A stretch of 46,059 nucleotides of DNA, taken from NCBI GenBank assembly GCA_947649225.1, contig CANSQX010000005.1, positions 1 through 46,059 on the forward strand. The letters are read 5' to 3'. The notes below the pieces were generated by a model. The model worked only from the letters and a program-made list of their open reading frames with translations, had not been told where the DNA came from and made no database searches. This document shows positions 16,604 through 24,661 of this stretch, one piece after another. Origin of the DNA: an uncultured Flavonifractor sp. Lineage in GTDB: Bacteria > Bacillota > Clostridia > Oscillospirales > Oscillospiraceae. Position 1 is the first letter of the stretch; the number at the start of each line of letters is the position of its first letter. Both the position numbers and the translations under genes were made by a program.

Positions 16604-16710
16604 AGGATCTCACATCCTTTTTCTCAAAACAAATGGGTGGGGAGCCGGTCCGCCGGACTCCCCCTGATTTGGGGCTCCCGGTGCGGATCCGCCTCGTTAC
16701 TTCAATATTA

Positions 16711-16737
16711 TTATCGGCAAAAATGGCGGGAACATAA
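16711..16737 (-). promoter_or_regulatory. Sigma-28 (FliA/SigD)-type promoter of the flgM operon
   Basis: On the minus strand a perfect GCCGATAA (-10, bases 16711-16718) is preceded after 11 bases by TTATGTTC (16730-16737), 5 of 8 matches to TAAAGTTT. The -10 and spacing are the sigma-28 consensus, about 100 bases upstream of flgM. Confidence 0.75.
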
Positions 16738-16831
16738 GAAATACCAGGAAAATTCTTTCCGGCCGGGCGGGAACGGGGCCGGGAGCCCTTGTGCTTCCTG
16801 GCCCGGAGCGCCGGATTTTTCGATCAAAAGA

Positions 16832-16866
16832 GCGCCCCCCGGCAGAAAATATCTGCCGGAGGGCGC
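16832..16866 (-). terminator. Terminator of the corrinoid protein gene
   Basis: GGCAGA/TCTGCC with outer GCGCCC/GGGCGC forms a slightly bulged stem. On the minus strand it is followed by TCTTTTGATC. It lies 30 bases past the stop of the corrinoid gene. Confidence 0.7.
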
Positions 16867-16896
16867 GAAAGAAGCCGGGAGAAACAGGCCTGACGC

Positions 16897-17529
16897 TCAG
16901 GCCAGGAAGCTGGCGGCCACAGCGGCGGCGGTGGCCGCGTCGGGGGTGTAGGCGTCGGCGCCGATGGCCTCGCGGAACTTGTCGGTGACGGGGGCGCCGC
17001 CCACCATGATCTTCACCTTGTCGCGGATTCCGGCGGCCTTGGCCTGCTCCACGACCTCGCCCATGGCGGGCATCGTGGTGGTCAGCAGGGCGGAGCAGGC
17101 GATGATGGAGCAGTTATTGTCGATGGCGGCCTTCACGAAGGTCTCGGGGGCCACGTCGACACCCAGGTCGATGACCTCGATGCCCTTGCCCTCCAGCATC
17201 ATGCGCACCAGGTTCTTGCCGATATCGTGGAGGTCGCCCTTCACGGTGCCCAGGCATGCCTTGCCCAGGGGCTCCACACCGGCCTCGGTCATGTAGGGCT
17301 TGAGGATCTCGGTGCCGGCGTTCATGGCGCGGGCGGCCACCAGGACCTCGGGCACGAAGACCTCATTGTTCTTGAACTTCTCGCCCACGATGTTCATCCC
17401 AGCCAGCAGGCCCTCTTCCAGGATGACCTTGGCGGAAATGCCCTCCTCCAGAGCCTTGGGAACCAGCTCCTTGACCTGCTTGGCCTTGCCCTTCTGCATG
17501 GCGGTGGAAATCTCTGCTACGATGCTCAT
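16897..17529 (-). CDS. Methyltransferase-type corrinoid protein (MtaC/MtbC-like)
   Basis: A 210-residue cytosolic B12-binding protein. Residues 1-85 form the helical cap domain (EISTAMQKGKAKQVKELVPKAL..., LLAGMNIVGEKF, EVLVAARAM). The Rossmann-type cobalamin domain has D99-L-H101-D-I-G104, where His101 would be the lower cobalt ligand, S146-A-L and G177-G178. Such proteins carry a methyl group on cobalt between a substrate methyltransferase and a second methyltransferase. Neither enzyme is encoded nearby. GGAGGAG precedes ATG 17529. It lies 31 bases behind the PocR/AraC regulator gene, on the same strand. Confidence 0.92.
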   Translation of the reverse strand: MSIVAEISTAMQKGKAKQVKELVPKALEEGISAKVILEEGLLAGMNIVGEKFKNNEVFVPEVLVAARAMNAGTEILKPYMTEAGVEPLGKACLGTVKGDLHDIGKNLVRMMLEGKGIEVIDLGVDVAPETFVKAAIDNNCSIIACSALLTTTMPAMGEVVEQAKAAGIRDKVKIMVGGAPVTDKFREAIGADAYTPDAATAAAVAASFLA

Positions 17530-17560
17530 GACTGTTCTCCTCCATTATGTAAATTTTCTG

Positions 17561-18874
17561 TCACGACTCCGGAAGGCCCGGCCGCTCCTTATCGGCGGCC
17601 AGGCGGCCCCGGCGGGACCGGAATTTGGCGGGGGTCACGCCGGTTTGTTTCTTGAACACCTTGGTAAAATAGCTCTGGTCGTCAAAGCCCACCTGGGCGC
17701 AGATCTCCATGATCGAGGCGCTTCCCGCCAGCAGCAGGGCCTTGCTCCGGTCGATGCGCAGCTCGTTCAGGTAGGCGCTGAAGGTGCAGCCCATCTCCTC
17801 CTTAAAGACCTTGCTGAAGTAGGAGGGGGAGAGCCCCACATACCCCGCCGTGCTCTCCAGGGTGATTTTGGAGGGATAGTGGCATTTCATATAGTCAATG
17901 GCCTTGTAGATCACGTCCTTGTGCTTGATGTCCACCAGGTCGAAGACCAGATCGGTGAACCGCTCCATCACACGGGTGAGCCAGAAGACCAGATCCTCGC
18001 TGGATCGCAGCCGGTCGATCTCGCTGAGATAGCGGCAGTTGAGACCGAAAATCTGGTCCAGATCGCCGCCGCCGTCGGCCGCCGCCCGGGAGAGCACCAC
18101 CATGAGCTCCAGGGCCCGGGCCCGCATCAGGGTAAAATCTCCGCCGGTGGAGAAGAGGATGTGGCCGAGCAGCTCGTTGAGCAGCCGCCGGGCGGTGCTC
18201 TGGTCCCCCTCGGTAATGGCGGTGACCAGGGCGCGCTCCTTTTCGATGGGATAGGCGGGGGCGGCCCCCTCGTTTTTGAGCTGCTGGAGATAGGTGCCGA
18301 TGTCCTGCTGCTGGGCCAGCTCCCCCCGCTGGAGGAAGAGGGCGTGGCTGCTGTCCCCCACGTAGACCGAGGCTGCGAAGAGAAGGGCGGACAGATGGCT
18401 CAGCCGGGCGGGCTCCATCCGGGGGAAGGTATCCAGCACCGGGCGGAACTGCTCCAGGGCGTCATGGGGGATGACCCGGCCCGCCGGAGTGTCCCCGGCC
18501 AGGTAGTCCTCCGGGTCCATAATGAGGACCGGCCCGCCCACCAGGCTCCCGGCTGTCCGCCCGCCCACTATAATGGGGGAGGAGCAATAGGCCATGCCCG
18601 AGGGGCAGAAGTAGATATAGCGCCCGCCGAAGCGTTCGGCCTGATAGGCGCCGTAGAGGTGGACCTGTTCGCAGTGCGCGGCCCCGCCGGTGACTTGAAA
18701 GAGCTTATGGCAGAAGGCGCACGCCGAGCCGTTCAGGTTCCGTTCGTGGAGCAGGACGCCTTCTGCGGAAAAGAGCTTGCAGTTGACGCCGCAGGAGAGG
18801 GAGAAGGCGTCCACAATTTCCCGTGCGGCGCTCAGATCGAAGCTCACGTCATGATGCCTGGACGTCTTTTCCAT
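17561..18874 (-). CDS. PocR-sensor AraC-family transcriptional regulator
   Basis: A 437-residue regulator. Residues about 10-180 match the PocR ligand-binding domain, with a cysteine-rich part (C54-AFC57, then HCEQVHLYG, YFCPSG, YCSSP). Residues about 330-425 are two AraC-type helix-turn-helix motifs (ITLESTAGYVGLSPSYFSKVFKEEMG and IMEICAQVGFDDQSYFTKVFKKQTG, quoted in part). PocR domains are common on regulators of B12-dependent and C1 pathways, which fits the corrinoid gene 31 bases downstream. The ligand is unknown. AGAGG precedes ATG 18874. Confidence 0.9.
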   Translation of the reverse strand: MEKTSRHHDVSFDLSAAREIVDAFSLSCGVNCKLFSAEGVLLHERNLNGSACAFCHKLFQVTGGAAHCEQVHLYGAYQAERFGGRYIYFCPSGMAYCSSPIIVGGRTAGSLVGGPVLIMDPEDYLAGDTPAGRVIPHDALEQFRPVLDTFPRMEPARLSHLSALLFAASVYVGDSSHALFLQRGELAQQQDIGTYLQQLKNEGAAPAYPIEKERALVTAITEGDQSTARRLLNELLGHILFSTGGDFTLMRARALELMVVLSRAAADGGGDLDQIFGLNCRYLSEIDRLRSSEDLVFWLTRVMERFTDLVFDLVDIKHKDVIYKAIDYMKCHYPSKITLESTAGYVGLSPSYFSKVFKEEMGCTFSAYLNELRIDRSKALLLAGSASIMEICAQVGFDDQSYFTKVFKKQTGVTPAKFRSRRGRLAADKERPGLPES

Positions 18875-19307
18875 CGTGATTCCTCTTTCTGCAACATATT
18901 ATAAGAGAGCGGGAACCGGAGCCGCTATAACAGATTTATTGAAAATAGAAGTTTTTTACGAAATCACAGAAAAATGCAGTTCTATTATATCATTTTACTA
19001 TGCTTTTGCATAGAAAAAGATCCTGGTTTTTCCCTCCAACCCGCGCAGATCCGGCCAATTTCCGGAAAAGCGGCAGAAAGAGGATGTATCATTTCCGGAT
19101 GGGCGGCGGGACGGGCGCTGGGCGGTCCTTCCAAGGCAAAGGCGTGTTTCATTGCCAGCGGCGGCGGCGCTTGATTTGCCGCATCCGGTCCATACTGAAC
19201 AGCGGGATTCCGCACGGCGGCGCGCCGGGCGGTGATCTCCGGCGCGAAGCCGGGCGCGGCCGTGCGCCTGGTGCGTTTGAACATTTCATGGATAAAGGGG
19301 TGGTTGC
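18875..19307. other. 433-base non-coding region between the regulator and spoIVB
   Basis: I see no convincing gene. The left part (18930-19020) is AT-rich, unlike its surroundings, and holds TATAAT-like hexamers on the minus strand (for example at 18976-18985) and a CTATGC/GCATAG hairpin near 19000-19015, so it probably carries the promoter of the regulator gene. CATACTG at 19191-19197 resembles a forespore sigma-G -10 for spoIVB, but no good -35 is visible. Confidence 0.4.
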
Positions 19308-20414
19308 ATGAAGGAGGAACAAAAGGTGTGGCCGTGGGCGCTGGGACTGGTGCTGGTCCGGGCTGCGGTGCTGTCGGCAGTGCTGGGCGCGGCCTTTTTT
19401 CTGCTCCGCACGCCGGCGCGGGCGGCCGGGCCGGAGGCTGTTCCGGCCTGGGGGCCGGCGCGGGCGGCGGAGCAAACGGCGGTCCGGCAGGTGATCCCCA
19501 TGGGCCGGGCCGTGGGGATTAAGCTCTTTTCCGACGGCGTGATGGTGGTGGGCTTTTCCGAGGTGGCCACCGAGTCGGGCAGCAGCGTCCCGGCCCGGGA
19601 CTGCGGCCTGAAGGAGGGCGACATCATCACCCATATCAACAGCGAAGAGGTGGACACCATCGAGGAGGTCCAGGCCGTCCTCCAGGACCTGGAGGGGGCG
19701 CAGATGAGCATCCGGGCAGTCCGCGGGGATCAGCAGGTACAGATGACCGCCCAGGCCGTCCAGTGCAGCGCCGACGGCTCCTACAAGCTGGGGGCCTGGA
19801 TCCGGGACTCCATGGCCGGCATCGGCACGCTGACTTTTTACGACCCGGACTCCGGCGTCTTCGGCGCGCTGGGGCACGGCATCAACGACGTGGACACAGC
19901 CCAGATCATGCCCCTCCAGTCGGGCAGCATCATGTACGCCCAGGTCTCCGATGTGAAGCGGGGGGAGAGCGGCGCGCCCGGCGAGCTCCACGGGGCCTTC
20001 CAGGTGGATCGGGACATGGGCGATCTCTACGCCAACACGGACAGCGGCGTCTTCGGGCGGCTCACGGACCTGAGCCTCACCGGCGGCCGGACCCCGGTGG
20101 CGGTGGCCGGCCGGCGCGAGGTGACGGTGGGCCCTGCGGTGATCCTCTCCAACATCGCCGGGGAGGACGTGGAGGAGTATCAGGTGGAGATCACCCGGAT
20201 CTACCCCTCCGGCGGGGCGGACACTCGAAATATGATGATTAAAGTGACCGACCCCCGCCTCCTGGCCGCCACCGGCGGCATTGTCCAGGGCATGAGCGGC
20301 AGCCCTATCCTGCAAAACGGCAAGCTGGCCGGCGCCGTAACCCATGTCCTGGTGAATGATCCCAGTCAGGGCTACGGGATCCTGGCGGAAAACATGCTGG
20401 CCGCAGCCTCGTAA
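19308..20414 (+). CDS. spoIVB: SpoIVB peptidase
   Basis: A 368-residue serine protease with one N-terminal membrane segment (residues about 9-33). It is secreted from the forespore to cleave SpoIVFA and so trigger sigma-K activation. A PDZ domain spans about 65-150 (CGLKEGDIITHINSEEV), and the S55-type peptidase follows with His190 (GALGHGI) and Ser332 (GMSGSP). The length is shorter than B. subtilis SpoIVB (about 426). AAAGGGG precedes ATG 19308. It lies directly upstream of spo0A, the conserved order in endospore formers. Confidence 0.95.
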   Translation: MKEEQKVWPWALGLVLVRAAVLSAVLGAAFFLLRTPARAAGPEAVPAWGPARAAEQTAVRQVIPMGRAVGIKLFSDGVMVVGFSEVATESGSSVPARDCGLKEGDIITHINSEEVDTIEEVQAVLQDLEGAQMSIRAVRGDQQVQMTAQAVQCSADGSYKLGAWIRDSMAGIGTLTFYDPDSGVFGALGHGINDVDTAQIMPLQSGSIMYAQVSDVKRGESGAPGELHGAFQVDRDMGDLYANTDSGVFGRLTDLSLTGGRTPVAVAGRREVTVGPAVILSNIAGEDVEEYQVEITRIYPSGGADTRNMMIKVTDPRLLAATGGIVQGMSGSPILQNGKLAGAVTHVLVNDPSQGYGILAENMLAAAS

Positions 20415-20425
20415 CCGGGTAAGGA

Positions 20426-20466
20426 CCCTGTGCATACGCAGACCGTATGCACAGGGCCTTTTTCTT
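20426..20466 (+). terminator. spoIVB terminator
   Basis: A perfect 13-bp stem (20426-20438 with 20444-20456) and a 5-base loop are followed by CCTTTTTCTT. It separates spoIVB from spo0A, so spo0A needs its own promoter. Confidence 0.88.
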
Positions 20467-20593
20467 ACCGGCAGCCCGGCCTGACAGCTGCGGCGGCCCC
20501 TCCCAGGGCCCTGCTTTTCGGCGCCTGCGGCCTCCGGCCGAAAAAAGTCGGAAAAGGTCGAATCTTAATTATCCAAAAAATGTCAGAAAAGTA

Positions 20594-20622
20594 TTGCGTT
20601 TGCAGACGAATTATGGTAAATT
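20594..20622 (+). promoter_or_regulatory. Candidate spo0A promoter
   Basis: TTGCGT (20594-20599) and TAAATT (20617-20622) are 17 bases apart in an AT-rich island that starts after the spoIVB terminator. A 0A-box-like GGTCGAA lies upstream at 20556-20562, one mismatch from TGTCGAA. Both are candidates only; a sigma-H site could not be fixed. Confidence 0.45.
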
Positions 20623-20694
20623 ATAGGCAACCGGTCAGATGCCTTGGCCAGGCAGGAAGCAAAAAGCAGAGAACTGCTGGAAGGGGAGTCAACA

Positions 20695-21453
20695 ATGGAA
20701 AACAAACGGATTCTGGTGGCGGATGCCAGCGAGGAATTTCGCCGCCTCTTTGTGGGGACGCTGGAGGAAGAGCCCGACATGACGGTCACCGGCGAGACGG
20801 GCGACGGCGAGGAGGCCGTGCGCATGGCTCGGGAGCTGGCCCCGGATGTGGTGGTTATGGACATGGTGCTGGCCCGGATGGACGGCATGGAGGTGCTCAA
20901 GATGCTGGACGGTCTCTCCCCCAGGCCGAAGATGCTGGTGCTCTCCAGCTTTGTACGGGGCAGCGTGGCCGATCTGGCCGCCCAGCTGGGGGCTGACTAC
21001 TTCATCATGAAGCCATGCCGGACGCCTGCGGTGGTGGAGTGTATCCGCCAGCTGGTGGATCAGGGCGGAGCGGACGGCGGGGCGCACAGCCCCCGGGCCC
21101 AGAATCTGGAGGGCGTCGTCACCGCTATCATCCATGAGATCGGGGTGCCCGCCCACATCAAGGGATACCAGTACCTGCGGGAGGCCATCCTCATTGCGGT
21201 GGACGACATGGAAGTCATCAACGCCGTGACCAAGATTCTCTATCCCGAGGTAGCCAAGCGCTTCGGCACCACGGCCAGCCGGGTGGAGCGGGCCATCCGC
21301 CACGCCATTGAGGTGGCCTGGGACCGGGGCGACCTGGAGACCCTGCAAAAGTACTTCGGCTACACCGTCTCCAACGCCAAGGGCAAGCCCACCAACAGCG
21401 AGTTTATCGCCATGATCGCCGACCGCCTCCAGCTCCAGCGGAAGGAGAAGTAA
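20695..21453 (+). CDS. spo0A: Sporulation master regulator Spo0A
   Basis: A 252-residue response regulator that commits the cell to sporulation. The receiver domain (about 1-120) has phospho-acceptor Asp56, Ser84/85 and Lys106. The second residue of the acidic pair is Ala11 (VADAS instead of VADDN), and the usual MP after the Asp loop is LA (D56-MVLARMDG). The effector domain is very conserved: [20 protein letters not shown] and [20 protein letters not shown], the latter the DNA-recognition region. The start is ATG 20695 with AAGGGGAG upstream. Confidence 0.97.
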   Translation: MENKRILVADASEEFRRLFVGTLEEEPDMTVTGETGDGEEAVRMARELAPDVVVMDMVLARMDGMEVLKMLDGLSPRPKMLVLSSFVRGSVADLAAQLGADYFIMKPCRTPAVVECIRQLVDQGGADGGAHSPRAQNLEGVVTAIIHEIGVPAHIKGYQYLREAILIAVDDMEVINAVTKILYPEVAKRFGTTASRVERAIRHAIEVAWDRGDLETLQKYFGYTVSNAKGKPTNSEFIAMIADRLQLQRKEK

Positions 21454-21471
21454 CAGGGCGGGACGCAGAGA

Positions 21472-21505
21472 GGGACCGCAGGCGCCTTCCACGGCCTGCG
21501 GTCCC
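21472..21505 (+). terminator. spo0A terminator
   Basis: GGGACCGCAGGC (21472-21483) pairs perfectly with GCCTGCGGTCCC (21494-21505). A weak T-rich tail, CCTGTTTTGG, follows after a few bases. Confidence 0.7.
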
Positions 21506-21571
21506 TCCGTCCTGTTTTGGGGCACCTCCGGCCCGTGGGGCGCATAGAGTGGGGAAAGGAGGAATTTGCTC

Positions 21572-21994
21572 ATGTCTCACGCTGTATCCCCCCTCCCCCG
21601 GGTGCTGCTGGAGGAGCGTCCGGCCGCCGCGGCCCTCCTCTGCGGAGACGGGGCCCACCCGGACCTGGCCGGCGAGGCGCTGTTCTACCCCTGGCAGTCC
21701 GGAACCCTGGCCCTCCTGCGGCTGGCGGGCCTGCCGGAGGACGGACTCTACCCCCTCCACATCCACCGGGAGGGGACCTGCCGCACGGGAGGCGACGTGC
21801 CCTTCCACTGCGCGGGCCCCCGGCAGGCCCCTGGAGAGGTCCAGCTGGCCCCGGTCCTGGGGTGCGGGGGCGCGGCTTTCTCTGTCTGCTACACCGGCCG
21901 CTTTACTCCCGATCAAGTTCTGGGCCGGACCCTGGTGCTCCACGCCCCGCAGGGGGCGGGCCGTCTGGCCTGCGGGGTGGTCGGTCCCCCCTGA
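21572..21994 (+). CDS. Superoxide dismutase (Cu/Zn family)-like protein, zinc site missing
   Basis: A 140-residue protein with the outline of Cu/Zn SOD: LHIHREGTC (His63, His65, Cys70), His79, then FTPDQVLGRTLVLH (His124) and RLACGVVG (Arg131, Cys134). These match the four copper ligands, the disulfide pair and the active-site arginine of the family. The zinc ligands, normally two further His and an Asp between His79 and the F..R loop, are replaced (PRQAPGEVQLAPVL). It has no signal peptide, so it would be cytosolic, unusual for SodC. AAAGGAGG lies nine bases before ATG 21572. Its last 92 bases overlap the 3' end of the opposite gene. Activity is inferred, not certain. Confidence 0.72.
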   Translation: MSHAVSPLPRVLLEERPAAAALLCGDGAHPDLAGEALFYPWQSGTLALLRLAGLPEDGLYPLHIHREGTCRTGGDVPFHCAGPRQAPGEVQLAPVLGCGGAAFSVCYTGRFTPDQVLGRTLVLHAPQGAGRLACGVVGPP

Positions 21995-23234
21995 CCATGG
22001 CCCGGCGGTACAGGGCCTCGGCCGCAAACTGGAGCTCGGTGGGGTTGAAGCCCGGCTCCAGCGGGTAGATAAAATAGGTGTTGTCCGGGGTGGACAGGGT
22101 GATGCAGGGGCCCTTGCCCCGGTAGTCGTACTCGGTGTGGATGGAGAAGGTGGCCCCGGGGGGAAAGCGGAGGGTCTTGGGGGCCTGCTCCCCGTAGTCG
22201 GTGAGGGTGAGGGCGAAGCCCGCGCCATCGTGGCGCAGCCGCCCCTCCCCCAGATCGATAAAATTCACCGCGTTGGGCAGGGACTCGATATGGACCCGCT
22301 GGTCCAGCCCGTAGGTCCCCCCCTCGATGGCGGCCTCCACCTGGGTCCGCTCCCACTCGTACCAGTCGGGGATGTGGGGAAAGCGGGCGGGGCGGCCCGC
22401 CCCCTCCAGGCGGCCGTACTCGTCCATGCGCCAGCGGGCGCCGCAGGCGGTACAGAAGAGCTCCGCCCCCCGGGAGGCCATGTGAAAGGCCGTCCCGCAG
22501 TCCGCGCAGCGGTAGAGGGGGAGCTCCAGCCCCTCGGCCCGCCAGGGGGCCCGGACGGCCATGTGCCGCTCCGCCTGCCAGGCGTACTCGTCGTAGGACA
22601 GGGCCCTCTGCACGGCTTCCTGGATCGCCCCGGCGCTGAGGGCGGCGGCCTCCTCCGCCGTGAAGAGGCGGGAGAGGGTGGCCTCCAGCCGGACGCCCCT
22701 CCGGCGCTTCAGATTCCAGATGGGGGACTGTAGATAGTTCCCCCGCATCTGGAGAACCACCACCGGGACCTTCAGGTACTGGATCAGCTTCCCCACCGAG
22801 GCGGGGAGCTCCGAGCTGGTGCCAACATTGGCGTACCGGGCCTCCGGGTAGAGCACCAGGATCCCCCGGCGCTCCATGCACCGCCGGATGTTCTTCACCA
22901 GGGCCAGGTCGTTGACAAACTTCCGGGTGCCCAGACAGCCGATCTGCCGGTAGGGCCACTCGCCGAAGTTCTCGAAGCCCTCCAGCTCGGAGACATAGTT
23001 GGCCCGGTGGGGAAAGAGGCACAGGGGCGTCACATAGAAGTCCATAAAGGCGTGGTGGGTGCCCAGCACCAGGAAGGGGGGCTTTAACCCTTTCATCCCC
23101 ACCTTATGGATGCGCAGCCGCCCCGGCCGGGTGGCCAGCCAGCACCACAGCCACAGCAGGGGCATGATCAGCAGGTTCTGCTTGGGCGGCACCCGCGCCC
23201 GGTCGAAGGGGGTGGGGTCGATGGGCCGCTTCAT
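21903..23234 (-). CDS. PlsC-type acyltransferase with zinc ribbon
   Basis: A 443-residue membrane-associated protein. Residues 20-35 are hydrophobic. The acyltransferase block has H60-HAFM-D65 (the HX4D motif) and LYPEARYANVG (128-138) in place of the usual PEGTRS. A four-cysteine zinc ribbon follows at C243, C246, C261 and C264, then a ~170-residue C-terminal domain I do not recognise (EWERTQVEAAIEGGTYGLDQRV...). It would transfer an acyl group to a lipid such as 1-acylglycerol-3-phosphate; the real acceptor is unknown. The start is read as ATG 23234, overlapping the permease stop by 4 bases. The tail overlaps the SOD-like gene convergently. Confidence 0.8.
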   Translation of the reverse strand: MKRPIDPTPFDRARVPPKQNLLIMPLLWLWCWLATRPGRLRIHKVGMKGLKPPFLVLGTHHAFMDFYVTPLCLFPHRANYVSELEGFENFGEWPYRQIGCLGTRKFVNDLALVKNIRRCMERRGILVLYPEARYANVGTSSELPASVGKLIQYLKVPVVVLQMRGNYLQSPIWNLKRRRGVRLEATLSRLFTAEEAAALSAGAIQEAVQRALSYDEYAWQAERHMAVRAPWRAEGLELPLYRCADCGTAFHMASRGAELFCTACGARWRMDEYGRLEGAGRPARFPHIPDWYEWERTQVEAAIEGGTYGLDQRVHIESLPNAVNFIDLGEGRLRHDGAGFALTLTDYGEQAPKTLRFPPGATFSIHTEYDYRGKGPCITLSTPDNTYFIYPLEPGFNPTELQFAAEALYRRAMVRGDRPPRRPDGPPPAGRGAPGSGPELDRE

Positions 23235-24661
23235 ACCGTCAGCCCCCCTCGATCCTGAAGCAGATAGCGCCGGATGGGCGGTACCCGGCTCAGCCCCCAG
23301 TAGAGCAGCCCGGTCCCCAGGAAGGAGAAGCCCGTGGGGGTGAGATAGAACAGGGGCATACAGCGGATGGCCCCGGTCACCGGGTTGTAGACGGCCTGGG
23401 ACATGGCCACCCCCGCCGCAACGCAGGACAGGCCCACCCAGTTGAACCCCCGGCTGTAACGGTAGGCCGTGTGTCCCGGCAGGCCGCAGGCCGCCCGCAG
23501 ATCGATGCGCTGGCGGCGCACCAGGAAGAAGTCAGCAAAGAGCAGAGCGGCCAGCGGCGCGTAGATACAGGCCCCGATGGTGAGGAAGGAGCCGAAGTAG
23601 TCGATCACCCGCCCCCAGACGCACAGGGCGCATACATAGGCCGCCAGGATCAGGATTACAACCCGGTAGCGGGCGGTCTGGAAGGTGGATTTCAGCATCA
23701 CCCCGTACAGATAGGCCCCCACCGCCTGGGTGCCGATGTTGGCGAAGGCCACCAGCAACAGGGAGCACAGGGCCAGGGCCGGAGCCGCCAGGGTGGCCAG
23801 CATCAGGGTTGGGTCCTCCGCCATCTGCCCGGTGACGTGCTGCATGGCGATGGCCATCACCGCCCCCACCACAACAAAGAAGGACCCGGCCAGCCCCTGG
23901 CCCAGCACCCCGGCCCAGAGACCCGCACGCTCGGTCCTCACCAGCCGGGGCACCCCGGCCATGCCCCCCACCAGGGTGACCACAAAGGCAAAATTCGCCT
24001 CAATGGAGAGGAGATAGGGGACGATTCCGGCCTGTCCGGCCGGGCGGTAGTCCCAGATGGCCGCCGGGGGCACCGCCCGGAAGCCAATCATCACCACCAG
24101 CACCCCCACCGCCAGCAGCACAGGCACCAGAATGCGGGTGGTCCAGGTGATGGCTCCGATGCCCCGCCAGGCGATGAAGGTCCCCAGCAGCACGCAGGCG
24201 ATGCCCAGCAGCACGTGGAGCCCCTGGGGGATCACAACGCCGAACAGGGCCGCCAGGTTGGACATGGAGGATGCGAACAGATCGGCGCACACGGCGTACC
24301 AGGGGTAGTTGATGAGGATGATCACCACCGCCATGATCCCCACCCCGGCGGGGCCGAAGACCGCCCGCAGCCAGATCCAGATATCGATGCCGTAGCGCAC
24401 CGACAGAATCACCGGCAGCTGGTAGATGCACAGCATGAGGATGGCCCCAAAGAAAGCCCCGATGAGGAGCTGCCGGAACCCCACCAGCGTGGCCAGATAG
24501 GCCCCCTGGGTATAGCTCCAGGTGGCGATGCAGTAGCCGGACAGGACCAGCAGGGCGTCCAGAAAGCCATAGACCCGGCCGCCGGACAGGACGGGGACCA
24601 CGCCGAAGGCGGCCTCCTGCCCGATCCGGCGTTCCACCTCCTCCGGCGTCCGGCCCCTCAC
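23231..24661 (-). CDS. NCS1-family nucleobase:cation symporter
   Basis: A 476-residue permease with about 12 membrane segments. GRVYGFLDALLVLSGYCIATWSYTQGA near the N-terminus (partly quoted) and INYPWYAVCADLFASSMSN in the middle fit the cytosine/purine/uracil/allantoin permease family. It would import a nucleobase or related compound with H+ or Na+. The substrate cannot be assigned. I chose GTG 24661, which overlaps the small upstream gene (GTGA) with GGGGG seven bases before; GTG 24667 is the alternative. It is coupled with the small membrane protein upstream and the acyltransferase downstream. Confidence 0.86.
   Translation of the reverse strand: MRGRTPEEVERRIGQEAAFGVVPVLSGGRVYGFLDALLVLSGYCIATWSYTQGAYLATLVGFRQLLIGAFFGAILMLCIYQLPVILSVRYGIDIWIWLRAVFGPAGVGIMAVVIILINYPWYAVCADLFASSMSNLAALFGVVIPQGLHVLLGIACVLLGTFIAWRGIGAITWTTRILVPVLLAVGVLVVMIGFRAVPPAAIWDYRPAGQAGIVPYLLSIEANFAFVVTLVGGMAGVPRLVRTERAGLWAGVLGQGLAGSFFVVVGAVMAIAMQHVTGQMAEDPTLMLATLAAPALALCSLLLVAFANIGTQAVGAYLYGVMLKSTFQTARYRVVILILAAYVCALCVWGRVIDYFGSFLTIGACIYAPLAALLFADFFLVRRQRIDLRAACGLPGHTAYRYSRGFNWVGLSCVAAGVAMSQAVYNPVTGAIRCMPLFYLTPTGFSFLGTGLLYWGLSRVPPIRRYLLQDRGGLTV

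Noticed and set aside
18985-19284. A 99-codon minus-strand frame between the AraC regulator and spoIVB
   Set aside because: It has no ribosome site and Pro/Ala/Arg-rich low-complexity sequence typical of random GC-rich frames.
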